DNA from: Chrysogorgia sp. JL179-B06
Lineage: Eukaryota > Cnidaria > Anthozoa > Scleralcyonacea > Chrysogorgiidae
Reading direction: 5' to 3'
DNA: 64,000 nucleotides
Assembly: GCA_035772405.1 (NCBI GenBank)
Contig: JAYKKM010000351.1
Span: 263,501-327,500, forward strand
How positions within the stretch are numbered: position 1 is the stretch's first letter; each line of letters starts with the position of its first letter. A model generated the notes under the pieces. The model was not told the DNA's origin. It worked only from the letters and a program-made list of their open reading frames with translations, and did not search any database. Positions 42,101-51,700 of this stretch are shown here, piece by piece. The translations under genes and the position numbers were made by a program.

Positions 42101-45100
42101 AATAGTGTTATCTTGAAGTGAACAAACCAAATGCAAACCATCACATTCGCATTATATTTGGTAATTTATTTACCTATAATACGAAATATAATACCCTGTA
42201 GAAATGAAACAGCTACAAAATATTTTCGTTGACGTAAATTTTATGCCCCCGAACATTTTGCTAGGCTGGAACTGGGGCCCGTAACTCCGTTAGTTATGAC
42301 AAAATACTATGTTATTATTACGAACACTAAGCCTTAGCCAAGACCAGAAAGTTTCCCAGCAATGATCAACTTACCAAGGTTTTGCTGGGCCCCAGCGGCA
42401 ACTTTTTGTTAATTAATAATATAATATATGATATCTTCATGGCCCGAATTTTTTGCGGTTCCCTTCTGGGCCCTCTCTCGACGCTACTGAATATCGTTTT
42501 CAATAAATATTTATGTTAGTTATTTTGACTCTGTAAAAGCCAACTACATTACAACCACTGATCTCGAAAGAAGACTGGATCGAGCAACTATTGTTCAGAA
42601 AATGAAGTCGCAAGTCCGCCATTACTAAGGGACCAACTGAGGATCCTATGAGGTTTTTTGTTGGATTATGTGCTCAACAAAATAAAATAATTTTACTATA
42701 AAGAGGACCAGAAGACATTTTTCAAATTGCTGGGTAAAACGATTCATGGCCTACCTACAGATTTACTGCGACTTTGGTCCCTTAGTAATGGCCGAGGCAA
42801 AGGCCTCTAATTATCCAGTGAGAGAAGCCTAATATGAGACGTCAAATTAGGTACAAGATTTTATGCATTTAATGTTAATAAAGAAACTATATTGGACAGA
42901 CATTAAACGTCACAGTTCGATTTGCTTGCAAACTCGGAGCTTCTAATGATCTCTCGTCAATTTACATTATGCAAATATGCAAGCTTCAAAATCAGCTCAT
43001 CAGATACAATAGAAAGCTCAATCCAGTCCTATTTTTGAGATCAGTGGTTACAACCGATTACAACAGCTTTTTTGTTTTGAAATAGCGCGATGTTATAAGT
43101 AAAATGTGATTGGTTGATTTAATAGAAACCTGTCAAATACTCGCTCCTGCAGGGAAACTTTAAAGTGCATATAACGTCTGTGGGGATTTAACATATTTGT
43201 AATCTATGGATTCTCCTGAGATAAATTGTAATATATCTTGTCAGCCGAAAATTTCATCTTCATAGACTTTTTTGGTGTTAAAGTTGACGGAAGTGATGTC
43301 ATAGCGGGCATCTGTCTATATGAAAACCTCTTCCGGCTACCGGCGAAACTCCGGCGGCCACTCACCAAAACGTCGCCGCCTACTTTCCTCACGTTGTCTA
43401 TTAAAATTTGTAATTGTTTTGAAGTTCAGTTAAGTAGTTAACGTTCAATGGTTGAGGTCGTTCATATTTTGAATTGAGAAGCGTGCGTGAGACTGGTGAC
43501 AAATGTCGCCCTCGCATGATTCTCTTCTTGCTTCCGGTTTTACAGAGGTCGAATCCTATGAATAAATATGAGCAAGCGAAAGCGCCCTGGAAGCAGCATA
43601 TTGTCATATTTTGAGAAGAAAGCAGAACCAGAAATAGATAAGGTAAGTCTGTAAATTGTTTATTGTATTACTACACCTTTGAATGCAAAATCACGCCGAT
43701 CGATGACACGATTTTAATTGTCTTTGCCTACTTTATGAAATGAGCCTGCTACTTCAAAAAATAATGACACCCCTGCATATGACAAGCATGTTGGGATAAG
43801 GTCGACCATTAGCGAGTGACCGTAGCCAGAGCACGACACGGCTTAGAGGGCAGCAACGAGAACGTGTGGAATTGAACATCCCACCAACCCTCCCTTTATA
43901 CAAAGAAACAATTAAGGTGCAATAATTTCCACCAAAAGTTTTTGGTGTGATAGGTGCAGGTCGACAACAGGGTGTGGTGGTCAGATCAAGATCAGCTCGC
44001 GTTATCTTGACTTGAATTCCAAGTAACAATAATACTGGCGTGCAAAACCCTGTAGCAAGACCTGCACCTAACCTTCCACAATTGGTAAGTAAAGTGTACG
44101 TAGGTGTTAAAGTGTCCATAACCCTAAGTACGAACTGATACTGATTCTACATGAAGTAAATAGTTGAATGTATTTTATGATTTGAGCTTTGAGTTGATGT
44201 TCTATTAGAAACTTTAATCAAGTTTACCAATTACATAGCATAATACATACAATCTATACAACAATACGATACAGTAGACAAGATAAACTTGATGCGGGGC
44301 CAGCGGACGGACACTAGGTACCAGCGAGGCTGACCCTCTATAAAGGTTTGTTCGTCCGAAATGCTAATGAGATTTCATCTTCATGGGGATTTTCGCTTAG
44401 TATCAAAGTTACCGGATGTAATGTCACAAAAGGCATTCCAAATTTGTAACTTGCCGCAAAATGCCTCTTGTGACGTCAGATCCGATAACTTTAACAGCAA
44501 AAAAATTCCATGAAGATGAAATATTTGGCTGACAAGATATATTATGATTTAGCTCAGGAAGACCCAAATATTTCAAATATGTAAAATCCCCAAAGTGAGA
44601 TAGGTTGGTCCTTTAGACTACAGAGTCTGGAAGCAGTAAACAATTATGTGTAAGTTAGATTGTAACCATATATAATGCGCATAGCACTTTTCTATAATAA
44701 TATATAATAAGACTATGATCGAATACATGCAAGCAATCTCAAACTTAATCAATCTGTCTACTGTCTGCAGTATTATAAATAACGAAGCGGCACAATTCAT
44801 TAAATAAAGGTATAGCTAAACATATTACACTGATGGCATAATTTTCCACAAAGGCCCATTGGTGAACATTTTAAATAACACCCAATGATTAGAAACTTTA
44901 TGCTGAATTAGAATGGAAATGCGAAACACCGCACACCGTATATCTCGCCGCGCTCTTATAAGATACCATAATGTACATTTCAAATCCAGCTCGCGATATC
45001 AGATTTCATTGTCGCTTACACCTCGGTCAGAGAGCGAAACGTAACATCACCTTATGTTTCGATCTCACGACAAGCCTTCGCTCGAAGCGTTGGACCTTCT

Positions 45101-45354
45101 ACACGCTATTTCACCTTTTAGATAAGAGTAATCATCGAGGTATTAAGAATCGACAAATGTAAATAAATATGAAATCGATTAAGATGATTAAAAGAACGCA
45201 TTAAAAACATTACTTACTACCAATTTCCCCAGTTCCAACCATTCGTCAATCCCCAGTCTTGTCTTCGTTGGCGATGTCGCGATGATCGCAATCTACATTC
45301 AACCGTAAGCAGCAGAGCTGCGGAAATAAGAAGAAAGAGCTTCACAGTCGCCAT
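35894..45354 (-). CDS. Secreted EndoU-family protein, probable pseudoenzyme (five exons, 324 aa)
   Basis: Minus-strand exons 45218-45354, 40418-40653, 38105-38274, 36400-36600 and 35894-36124; phases 2, 1, 0, 0 agree at each join. Order: signal peptide (about residues 1-20), a basic stretch with RQRRQ, a Trp/Tyr-rich linker across the first junction, then a full EndoU (poly(U)-specific endoribonuclease) domain: LWNVDVNR, PLFKYL...RPTFRTFEDLL, QIWF, SGFHRIFVG, RNWIQFYSLE, FVGTSPEFELALYTLCF. In active members the catalytic residues are two His (GFEHVFVGE, GFHNWI) and one Lys before the (I/V)G(T/S)SPEFE segment. Here they align with Arg206, Arg222 and Thr263. The fold motifs are conserved but catalysis is probably lost. 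Length is normal for a single EndoU domain. The first-exon assignment rests on phase and composition. Confidence 0.85.
36163..36305 (+). repeat. GGAA/GGGA purine microsatellite
   Basis: About 140 bases of nearly pure purine on the plus strand, filling much of the 275-base last intron of the EndoU gene. On the transcribed strand it is a long CT-rich tract shortly upstream of the last acceptor. Confidence 0.9.
36400..36600 (-). CDS. EndoU exon 4: region of the two catalytic histidines, both replaced
   Basis: Acceptor TTATCATTCAG, donor AGTAAT|GTAAGT. Contains IWF, SGFHRIFVG and KISFRNWIQFYSLE. Ungapped alignment to GFEHVFVGE gives E to H and H to R; GFHNWI becomes FRNWI with the preceding Gly also missing. 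Confidence 0.88.
36601..38104 (-). other. EndoU intron 3
   Basis: AT-rich, about 1.5 kb. A small inverted repeat lies at about 37675-37840 (arms sharing ACAGCGATTACAG). No other gene recognised. Confidence 0.5.
38105..38274 (-). CDS. EndoU exon 3: central helical segment
   Basis: Acceptor TTTATAG, donor AATAAG|GTAAC. Encodes DLLSNFEPSREG, KQSQEKVEIFLKEVTKT and FHELYWFLVR, matching the LLDNYxxxxG...E...FLxxVxxTxVMxxxxxFL block of EndoU proteins. Confidence 0.86.
38425..38812 (+). pseudogene. LINE 3' end with short-repeat tail
   Basis: Plus-strand frame MYKVKNKLVADYL...HNTRQ, then TNYMKNSFGYRGAENWNNLP, the C-terminus of an L2/CR1-type ORF2, with stop at 38753-38755 and an (AAAT)n then (ACAAT)n tail. 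It is in EndoU intron 2 in opposite orientation. 5'-truncated. Confidence 0.82.
38813..40417 (-). other. Rest of EndoU intron 2
   Basis: About 1.6 kb of mostly AT-rich DNA with no recognised gene. A GC-rich patch at 39105-39150 (CCTCGCCCGCCGTCCAGCGC) stands out but has no clear feature. Confidence 0.45.
40418..40653 (-). CDS. EndoU exon 2: N-terminal part of EndoU domain
   Basis: Acceptor GTTTTAG, donor TTTGAAG|GTAAT. Encodes SDKDTICQRLWNVDVNR (family: LxxLWxxDVNRxxxG) and ASLPLFKYL...RPTFRTFE (family: PLFxYVDExxFxRPTYxxF). Enters in phase 2, leaves in phase 1. Confidence 0.88.
40695..41103. mobile_element. TIR element with CT-rich minisatellite core (409 bp)
   Basis: Left terminus CTAGACTTGCTCCAAGTCTG, right its close reverse complement, about 37 bases each including CTTGGTGTTTCGAG. 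The interior has GAGACGGGTTT repeats and units with CGCCCGCCGCATTGTTTTCT. It ends only 41 bases upstream of the exon 2 acceptor of EndoU. The exact target duplication is unclear (GGTCA on both sides, with a 2-base offset). Confidence 0.75.
41827..42023. mobile_element. MITE, CACTCTCCTCCGCAGAGG family, copy 1
   Basis: Terminal inverted repeats CACTCTCCTCC(A/G)CAGAGGCTT and a core with TTTTTTTAGAGTTCGGG and CACGGGCTGG. Same family as 60769-60978. The target duplication is not clear here. Confidence 0.75.
42555..43047. mobile_element. TIR element with 6-bp TSD TTACAA, copy 1 (493 bp)
   Basis: Termini CCACTGATCTCGAAAGAAGA and (reverse complement) CCACTGATCTCAAAAATAGG, flanked by TTACAA on both sides (42549-42554, 43048-43053). 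The core contains CAACTGAGGATCCTATGAGG and GACCAGAAGACATTTTTCAA. A second copy, inverted, is at 56665-57155. Non-coding. Confidence 0.85.
43167..43340 (+). repeat. Arm of the TAACGTCTGTGGGGATTT fold-back family
   Basis: Matches the left arm of the fold-back at 55029-55569 over about 150 bases (TGTAATCTATGGATTCTCCT, GTCATAGCGGGCATCTGT). A more diverged relative with both arms is at about 44349-44608. Confidence 0.75.
43568..43642 (+). CDS. Orphan first-exon candidate (25 codons)
   Basis: ATG, then MSKRKRPGSSILSYFEKKAE and a donor GATAAG|GTAAGT in phase 0. A basic start followed by a SILSYFxKK-like motif is typical of N-termini of ZMYM/hAT-transposase-derived zinc-finger proteins. No second exon could be placed, so it may be a relic. 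It lies antisense in EndoU intron 1. Confidence 0.45.
43800..44082 (+). pseudogene. Possible degraded coding fragment
   Basis: One plus-strand frame reads NIPPTLPLYKETIKVQ, stop, FPPKVFGVIGAGRQQGVVV, stop, NPVARPAPNLPQL, then a donor-like CAATTG|GTAAGT. It looks protein-like but has two in-frame stops. The family was not recognised and the strand is uncertain. Confidence 0.3.
44349..44608. repeat. Diverged fold-back element
   Basis: Two arms around GAGATTTCATCTTCATGGGG and CATGAAGATGAAATATTTGG with an inner pair around ACAAAAGGCATTCC/TGCCTCTTGTGACG. Related to the 55029-55569 fold-back. Confidence 0.65.
44609..45217 (-). other. EndoU intron 1, 5' part
   Basis: AT-rich, no feature recognised apart from a short stretch of normal composition at 44971-45162 without coding support. 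Confidence 0.45.
45218..45354 (-). CDS. EndoU exon 1: signal peptide and basic/aromatic linker
   Basis: ATG at 45354-45352, hydrophobic core KLFLLISAALLLTVEC, then RQRR and a Trp-rich stretch (WGLTNGWNWGNW). Donor GTAAGT at 45217-45212, phase 2. The alternative donor 3 bases earlier has the same phase. It joins to exon 2, whose first residues are also Trp/Tyr-rich (YYWYWRHG), which supports the link over a 4.6 kb intron. Confidence 0.68.
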
Positions 45355-46323
45355 TCTTAATACCATTTTTGATTATTGCGCACCGATGCTCAATTAGTGC
45401 AAACATCAAAGGTATTCCAAAACTATCATTCTGTTATTAATCATAATCAGATGTTTCAAACTATATTAAGGATAAAAGTTATTTCGCGTTAGCCAATCAG
45501 ATGGCTTCCCATGGAAAGTGATCCAAAAAATGTTTCTACTGACGCGCATCACTACTGTATATGGTAGCAAATCGAGGATCGACGGAAGCAATGTCGACGG
45601 TATAGCAATATCGATGGCAGGAATGTCAAGGGTCGAGCGTAATTCACGTAAATAAAAATAATAATAACAATGTATAAAACATTCTATTTGTTAAATGGTT
45701 TCCTGTGCTCATTTCCGTGGTCCTTGTGTTCATAACTTCCTGCGCTGTAGCACTGTTTGACACGACACGACTTATTTTTGGGTTTTCTTTTTGCAGTGAC
45801 ACATTGTTTGCTAGGCACATATACGTTTAATTGCGTTAAAAACCTACCCGTGCCATTCTCGATTTATTTTCCATGCAAGAAACAGCTAGCAGCAGTGGCG
45901 TAGCTAGAGGGAGGCAGGGGGGGGGGGGACGTTTGTCGGAAAATCGTTGTCGGCGTTGGAAAATTTGGGTGGTTGCGACATGAGAAAGTTGTTGATTATA
46001 ACAGGATTAACCTTAACCTGTTATAAATCATACTTAATAGTTTTGCCGTGTTGACATATTAGAGCATATTATGATACATAATGATAGCATTAAAATGTCA
46101 GATCTTGTGACTTGAATCGTGTGAATCAAGCTTAGAGCAACAGAGCATTTTATGCTAATTTTACTCTGACGACCTTTCTTCGCGTGAAATAGTGGTGCTT
46201 GTATGGCAACGCCTCTATTTGATTTGACAACATCCATGACCACGCACATTTTTTTCGGAAAATTTGTATGCCTGGCTAGCAGTGAGTCTGCTTAGCGAAC
46301 AGCGCTGAAGAGGGCTATAATAC
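45355..46323. other. Upstream region of EndoU
   Basis: About 1 kb 5' of the EndoU start. Contains a short poly-G run near 45918-45928. No defined promoter motif was identified. Confidence 0.45.
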
Positions 46324-47010
46324 GTAAGCCTCAAACGATAAAGAATGGTGTTTGTAGTTCTTCCATACCTTATCTCGTTCTCGAGTTATTCAAGATTGTG
46401 TAATATGACCTATGACGTCATATGACGAATCAGAAAATGAAGCATATCTTCAAAACTATTGAACACAATTCGTTGAAACTTTGCACAAGTATACAGGTCA
46501 CTATATTGAATAATCCAAGTAAACTTTATCGCTGCCATGGTAACAGATTAGTTCCCAGACTCCTTTATTCCTCTCATAAACTTGTTTATATTCTTCCTTT
46601 TCTAAACCAATATTTAACTTTTGATCAGTGCATGTGAGGTATATTTTCAATAGTATTGCCAACAAAACAGAGCAACTTCGAGTCAAAATCTTTGTAGGGC
46701 ATGGTGGAAAATAGAACATTTTTGCTGCAGGATGAAAGGTCTGGGAACTAATATATATTGCTATGGTAACGATAAAGTTGACGTGGGGATATTCAATTTA
46801 GTGACCTGTATACTTGTGTAAAGTTTCAAAGAACTTTGCTCAATATTTTTGAAGATATGCTTCATTTTCTGATTCATCATAATGGTGGGTACAACTAGTG
46901 ACGATGGCGTCGAGTGACCATATATAGGTCATATTACACGATCTTGAATAACTCAAGAACGAGATAAGATATTAAAGAACTACAAACGCCATTCTTTATC
47001 GTTTGAGTAC
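46324..47010. repeat. Large fold-back element, about 240-270-bp arms
   Basis: Left arm 46324-46561 (GCCTCAAACGATAAAGAATGG ends) and right arm about 46739-47010 are reverse complements with scattered mismatches: TATACAGGTCACTA against TAGTGACCTGTATA, GCATATCTTCAAAA against TTTTGAAGATATGC, and GGTCTGGGAACTAAT at the inner edge. It lies between EndoU and cyclophilin B. Confidence 0.8.
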
Positions 47011-48660
47011 TCTCAAATAAATCAATAAAAAAGTCACCTCAATTTTCGTTTCATAAACACTTTAAGGTAAATAGGGATGATAGAAGCGTGGTTGATGGTA
47101 GGGGAACATTTTGAGTGCTGAATCAATGTATGTTCTTGATAATCCATAGATACAAGAGCGCTTCATCAAAACAAGAAACCCTCAATGGTGAATACGGCAA
47201 AGAAAGTGGTGTTTTATACGTCGGAACGGCCTTGGGATGAATGAAAGCTACTACTCAAGAGAGAATCAGAGTTGAAATGGAAATTGAAATCGACACATTT
47301 TACCAGATACTGCATGTTTTTCATTTTCATTTAAGTCATATATGTTGATTGTTTTCCTTCTTACTATAGTAGTTTACGGGGTACATGAACAAAGAGGATA
47401 TATAGACAAACTGCAGTTATGTTGGTAGAGATAGAGTAAGCCCGGTAGTAACGGCAGACCAATGAGATAGTAACTGTAAAGGGTTTCACCAATCGCGGGT
47501 GCATGTTGCGGGACATTTCCCCTGTTGGCCTGTTGAGGACACACGAGGGGACATGTCAGAGAAGGAAAATAAAATAAGGTTCTTTGATTGGTTTATTCTA
47601 ATTTTGTCGCAGGGACTAGTTGCTGTTTATACGATGGGACATGTTATGGGGACAACATTTTCTTCCGCGACAAGATAGTTTCGCATGGTGCATACGACGG
47701 GATTTGCCCCAACATGTCCCCGCGACACGTCCCTGCGATTTGTCGCCTCGTTTGTCCCAACCTTAAAGTGCCTATGCAACGAAATTTCCAAATTGGAAAT
47801 AATAACATTGAAGTAATATTTGGTATCGCTTCTTTCGACTGTGAAAGTTTTAGTACGAACAATTAAATGGAAGACTGTTACGTGCTTTCCCCCCTAAAAA
47901 TTGAGACATCATTAAAATAGTTGACATACTTGCACAACTAATCATGGTCGACATATGTCAAATGTACGGCTGCTAGCTTACAGTACAGCGAACAACTTTA
48001 GTAGGTGCCTCTGTTCTTTAAAAAACCGCTTTAAATTTCGGTTTTTATTCAGAAAGTTAAGCGGGGTTTCTAAAAGAATGAGGTAATACATAACATATCT
48101 ATCTTTCTTCGAACACCCGTTCCTCACGTTGTAAGCCACAAACATAAGTATGTTTTAGGAAAATAAATCTGAAATTCTATAAATACGCGACAAACTATCA
48201 AAAAACCTTACTGCTAAATTCGCGAAAAAGAGTTTCTAATTCCACAGCCATATTTATTTTCGCACAACCACGACCATACAGCTATTATCTGACGTAGGTT
48301 TGACGTCAAAGTTACTGATATCGTAAATTATCTGTATGCTAACTATTATCTGTATGTAATCAAAACCGACATAGAGTGAAACATGCATAATATAAAGTAC
48401 TATTTTTAGTGATGAAATTACTCAAATTAATTTCAACTAAATGTTTTCACACAGATTCGAACATATTAAAATACTAAAAACCAAGCGAGAAGTTTTTTAT
48501 TTAGTTACTTATTAATAAGCGTTAAATAAAATAAAACTGGAATAGAAAAAATTGGAATTGAATGAGCGAGACAAATATTTATCGTCTGTCCAATGTACAT
48601 ATCCACCAACCACATATAATAACTCACTGGACGTGAGTACTTTATGCAATATAATCTCTT
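47011..48660. other. Intergenic stretch downstream of cyclophilin B
   Basis: No gene. The region 47490-47770 has repeated GGGACATGT/ACATGTCCC segments, suggesting another decayed inverted-repeat element. The cyclophilin 3'UTR should occupy the right end. Confidence 0.45.
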
Positions 48661-48792
48661 TCATTCTTTCACAGGTTTCTTTTCAACATGAAAAGGTTTC
48701 TCCAAAGGAATCACTCCACTGTCTGCAATCACACACTCAGTTGTAGGCTTGGAACTGTCAACGTCGATATTTTCAATCCTCCTCACCACATC
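48661..48792 (-). CDS. PPIB: Cyclophilin B exon 6: C-terminus
   Basis: Acceptor AAATCTTAG; encodes [31 protein letters not shown] and stop TGA at 48663-48661. The VRxIE...IADxGxI block and the EKPF tail match cyclophilin B. Confidence 0.93.
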   Translation of the reverse strand, partial: DVVRRIENIDVDSSKPTTECVIADSGVIPLEKPFHVEKKPVKE

Positions 48793-51700
48793 CTAAGATT
48801 TAATCCCAATATTATATTCAGAAATTTTATAGAATTAAGAAAAATTATAAATCATGAAGAAATTTTATAAAATTCAGATGCAATATAAAATTCAGAAGAA
48901 ATTTTATAAAATTCAGATGCAATATAAAATTCAGAAGAAATTTATAAAATATAGAAGACATTTTATAAAATTCAGAAGTAATTTTTATAAAAGTAATTTT
49001 ATAAAATTCAGAACTAATTTTATAAAATTCAGAAGTAATTTATCTAATATAGAAGACATTTTATAAAATTCAGAAGTAATTTTTATAATATAGAAGACAT
49101 TTTATAAAATTCAGAAGTAATTTTTATAAAAGTAATTTTATAAAATTCAGAAATAATTTTATAAAATTCAGAAGTAATTTATAAAATATAGAAGATATTT
49201 TATAAAATTCAGAAGTAATTTTATAAAATCCGGGAGTAATTTTATAAAATCCAGAAATAATTTTATAAAATCCAGAAGTAATGGATTTTTCGTTGACTTA
49301 GCAGTGTAAGAAGATCATGCTGATGAATTGTCTAGAGTTGTAAAAGATCAAAAACATAGAACTTGAATACTCACCATGCCTTCAAGTACAATCCCAAAAA
49401 CAATATGCTTTCCATTTAGCCATGGTGCGACCACGGTAAAGATGGCGAACTGAGAACCATTCGAGTCTGGTCCTGAATTTGCCATGTTTATCCAACCAGC
49501 TCCATAGTGATGAAGTCTGAAGTTTTCATCATCATATCTTTCACCGTAAATGCTTTTACCTTAGCATGAAAGATAAGAAGTTGAGACTGCACTAAGAAAA
49601 TCCCCTCAAACGATCTTCTAAAGAATAATATTAACTATATGCCGTTACATACATTAGATGCTTACACGAAATCCAAATACGCGGGATGTTGCCAGACTTT
49701 TGAAAAGCTAAAAAATACGAACCGATAGGCTAGTATTTTTTAGCTTTTCGAAAGTCGACCAACACCTCAAAGATCACAGTATCTTGCACAGAAAACCATT
49801 TGGTATTTGTTTTATAAAATATCATAAACATTAATATAATTACAGTACATGTAGATCAATATTGTAATTCTCCCCAAACCCGTCAACTATCAATCAGGGG
49901 GCGTTCATCTTAGAAGAACATGGTTTTCTATTCTGACGCTGACGTCAGCAAATGGCAGAAAATAAACTTGAAGTGGTAAAATCGGTAAAAACATCACGTA
50001 AACATGCTTCGAAATTTTCGGATGCATTTAATCAAGAAAATATTACGTTGGATTGCTGCAGATGTAAAGTAATGTCGTGAGTTTGGTTAACTGTGGTTTG
50101 GTCTAGCCTTCATATTATACAACACGGAATTTTTTTTGTGTTTTTCTCTCACTGTTTAATTCTTGCTCGCTTATTTTCTGTTAGCTACAAAAACAAATTG
50201 AATGGTTTTTTTATGAATATCCTTCCCGATAGGTAAAATAAACATTTTACACCTTTTTCAATTTCTCTTGGTGGACTATAGTAAAGTGCTTAACTGCCAA
50301 GCTTTTAGTGACGAAATACTGACGTTTCGAGCGGAGCCCTTCATCAAAAATATAACATGTATCAGGACCTTTTGTTTGTATGGTTAGAAATACAATACGT
50401 AACTTCAACATACCCCCTCTGCCATTCCCTAACGTAAAGTCACCACCTGCAATAAATGTAAGACAATTAACAATGACACAATTAACAATTACACAGTGTG
50501 AAAAATGACACATTTTTCTTCCCAAACTAATCCGGATCCAAAGTGATTTCTCTAAAAAATATTAAAGTTCTCGGTAACTCGAGCTTCACGACGAGCTTCG
50601 ATCATCGGACTGATACAAAAAGTAAATTATAAAAATGTAAATTATAAAAAAGTAAATTATAATAATGTAAATTATACAAATGTAAATTATAAAAATGTAA
50701 ATTATAAAAATTTAAATTATAAAAATATACATTAGAAAAAAGTAAATTAGAAAAAAGTAAATTAGAAAAATGTAAATTATACAAATGTAAATTACAAAAA
50801 TATAAATTATAAAACTGTAAATTATACAAATGTAAATTATAACTAGGTCCCAAGGACAGTGCAAAGTTTTATATAATTGTGTATCATATTAAATAAAACA
50901 GTAGCATACCGGTAATGCATGACACAAGTTTAATGCTGTGCAGGATTTTAGATTGTTTGCTTATAAAGCTGCAGTATTATTAATAGTTAATATACTGTTT
51001 ATTAGAAAAACAATTCTCGATCTTTATTATTGTAATCACAAGGTTGATAAAGGTGATAAGTTGGACAGAACATTATGGCAACTATGTTTATGGATAACAT
51101 TTCACTGGCTAATGCCCTGTGATTATCGGGAACAAACACAAAATCCTAATAAGAGAGTTATTGGCTCAAAACCATGAAAATAAATTACATAAACGATGAT
51201 GAGCAATAAACATTATAAAAGTAAATTTTAGTATCCAGACAAGAAAGAAACAATAGAAAATAATGCTAGTCCGGTGTTTTGACAACGTTAAAGGAAGCGA
51301 AGTCTGAAGACCAAGAAATACAACATTGATTTCATATAATAATAAAAAGTGCCATATAATGGACTCCTTAATAACCTCGACTGTTCGGTCTTTACAATAA
51401 AATACCAAAACTTTGCCGCTAGTGCTCGGGCACTACAGCAAGATCTTGGTTAAATATTTTACCATAAAGAACTCACTCTTTATGGTCATTAAGTAGTTAG
51501 TATTAAAATTATTTTATTTGTCAAAAATCCCATTCCTCAATCTTTTAAAAAAATCAAATTCCCCTGTCTCAGAAAAGTCAATCAGCCAATAACCTGTCAG
51601 TGCCCCCCACCACCCACCTACCCTGAGTTAACATTGATAGGTGCACAAAATATCATCACAAAATATCTCTAGTGTAGGAATGTGGGCTAATAATATAATT

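Noticed and set aside
44971..45162. 63-aa plus-strand open frame
   Set aside because: No motif or splice support; in EndoU intron 1.
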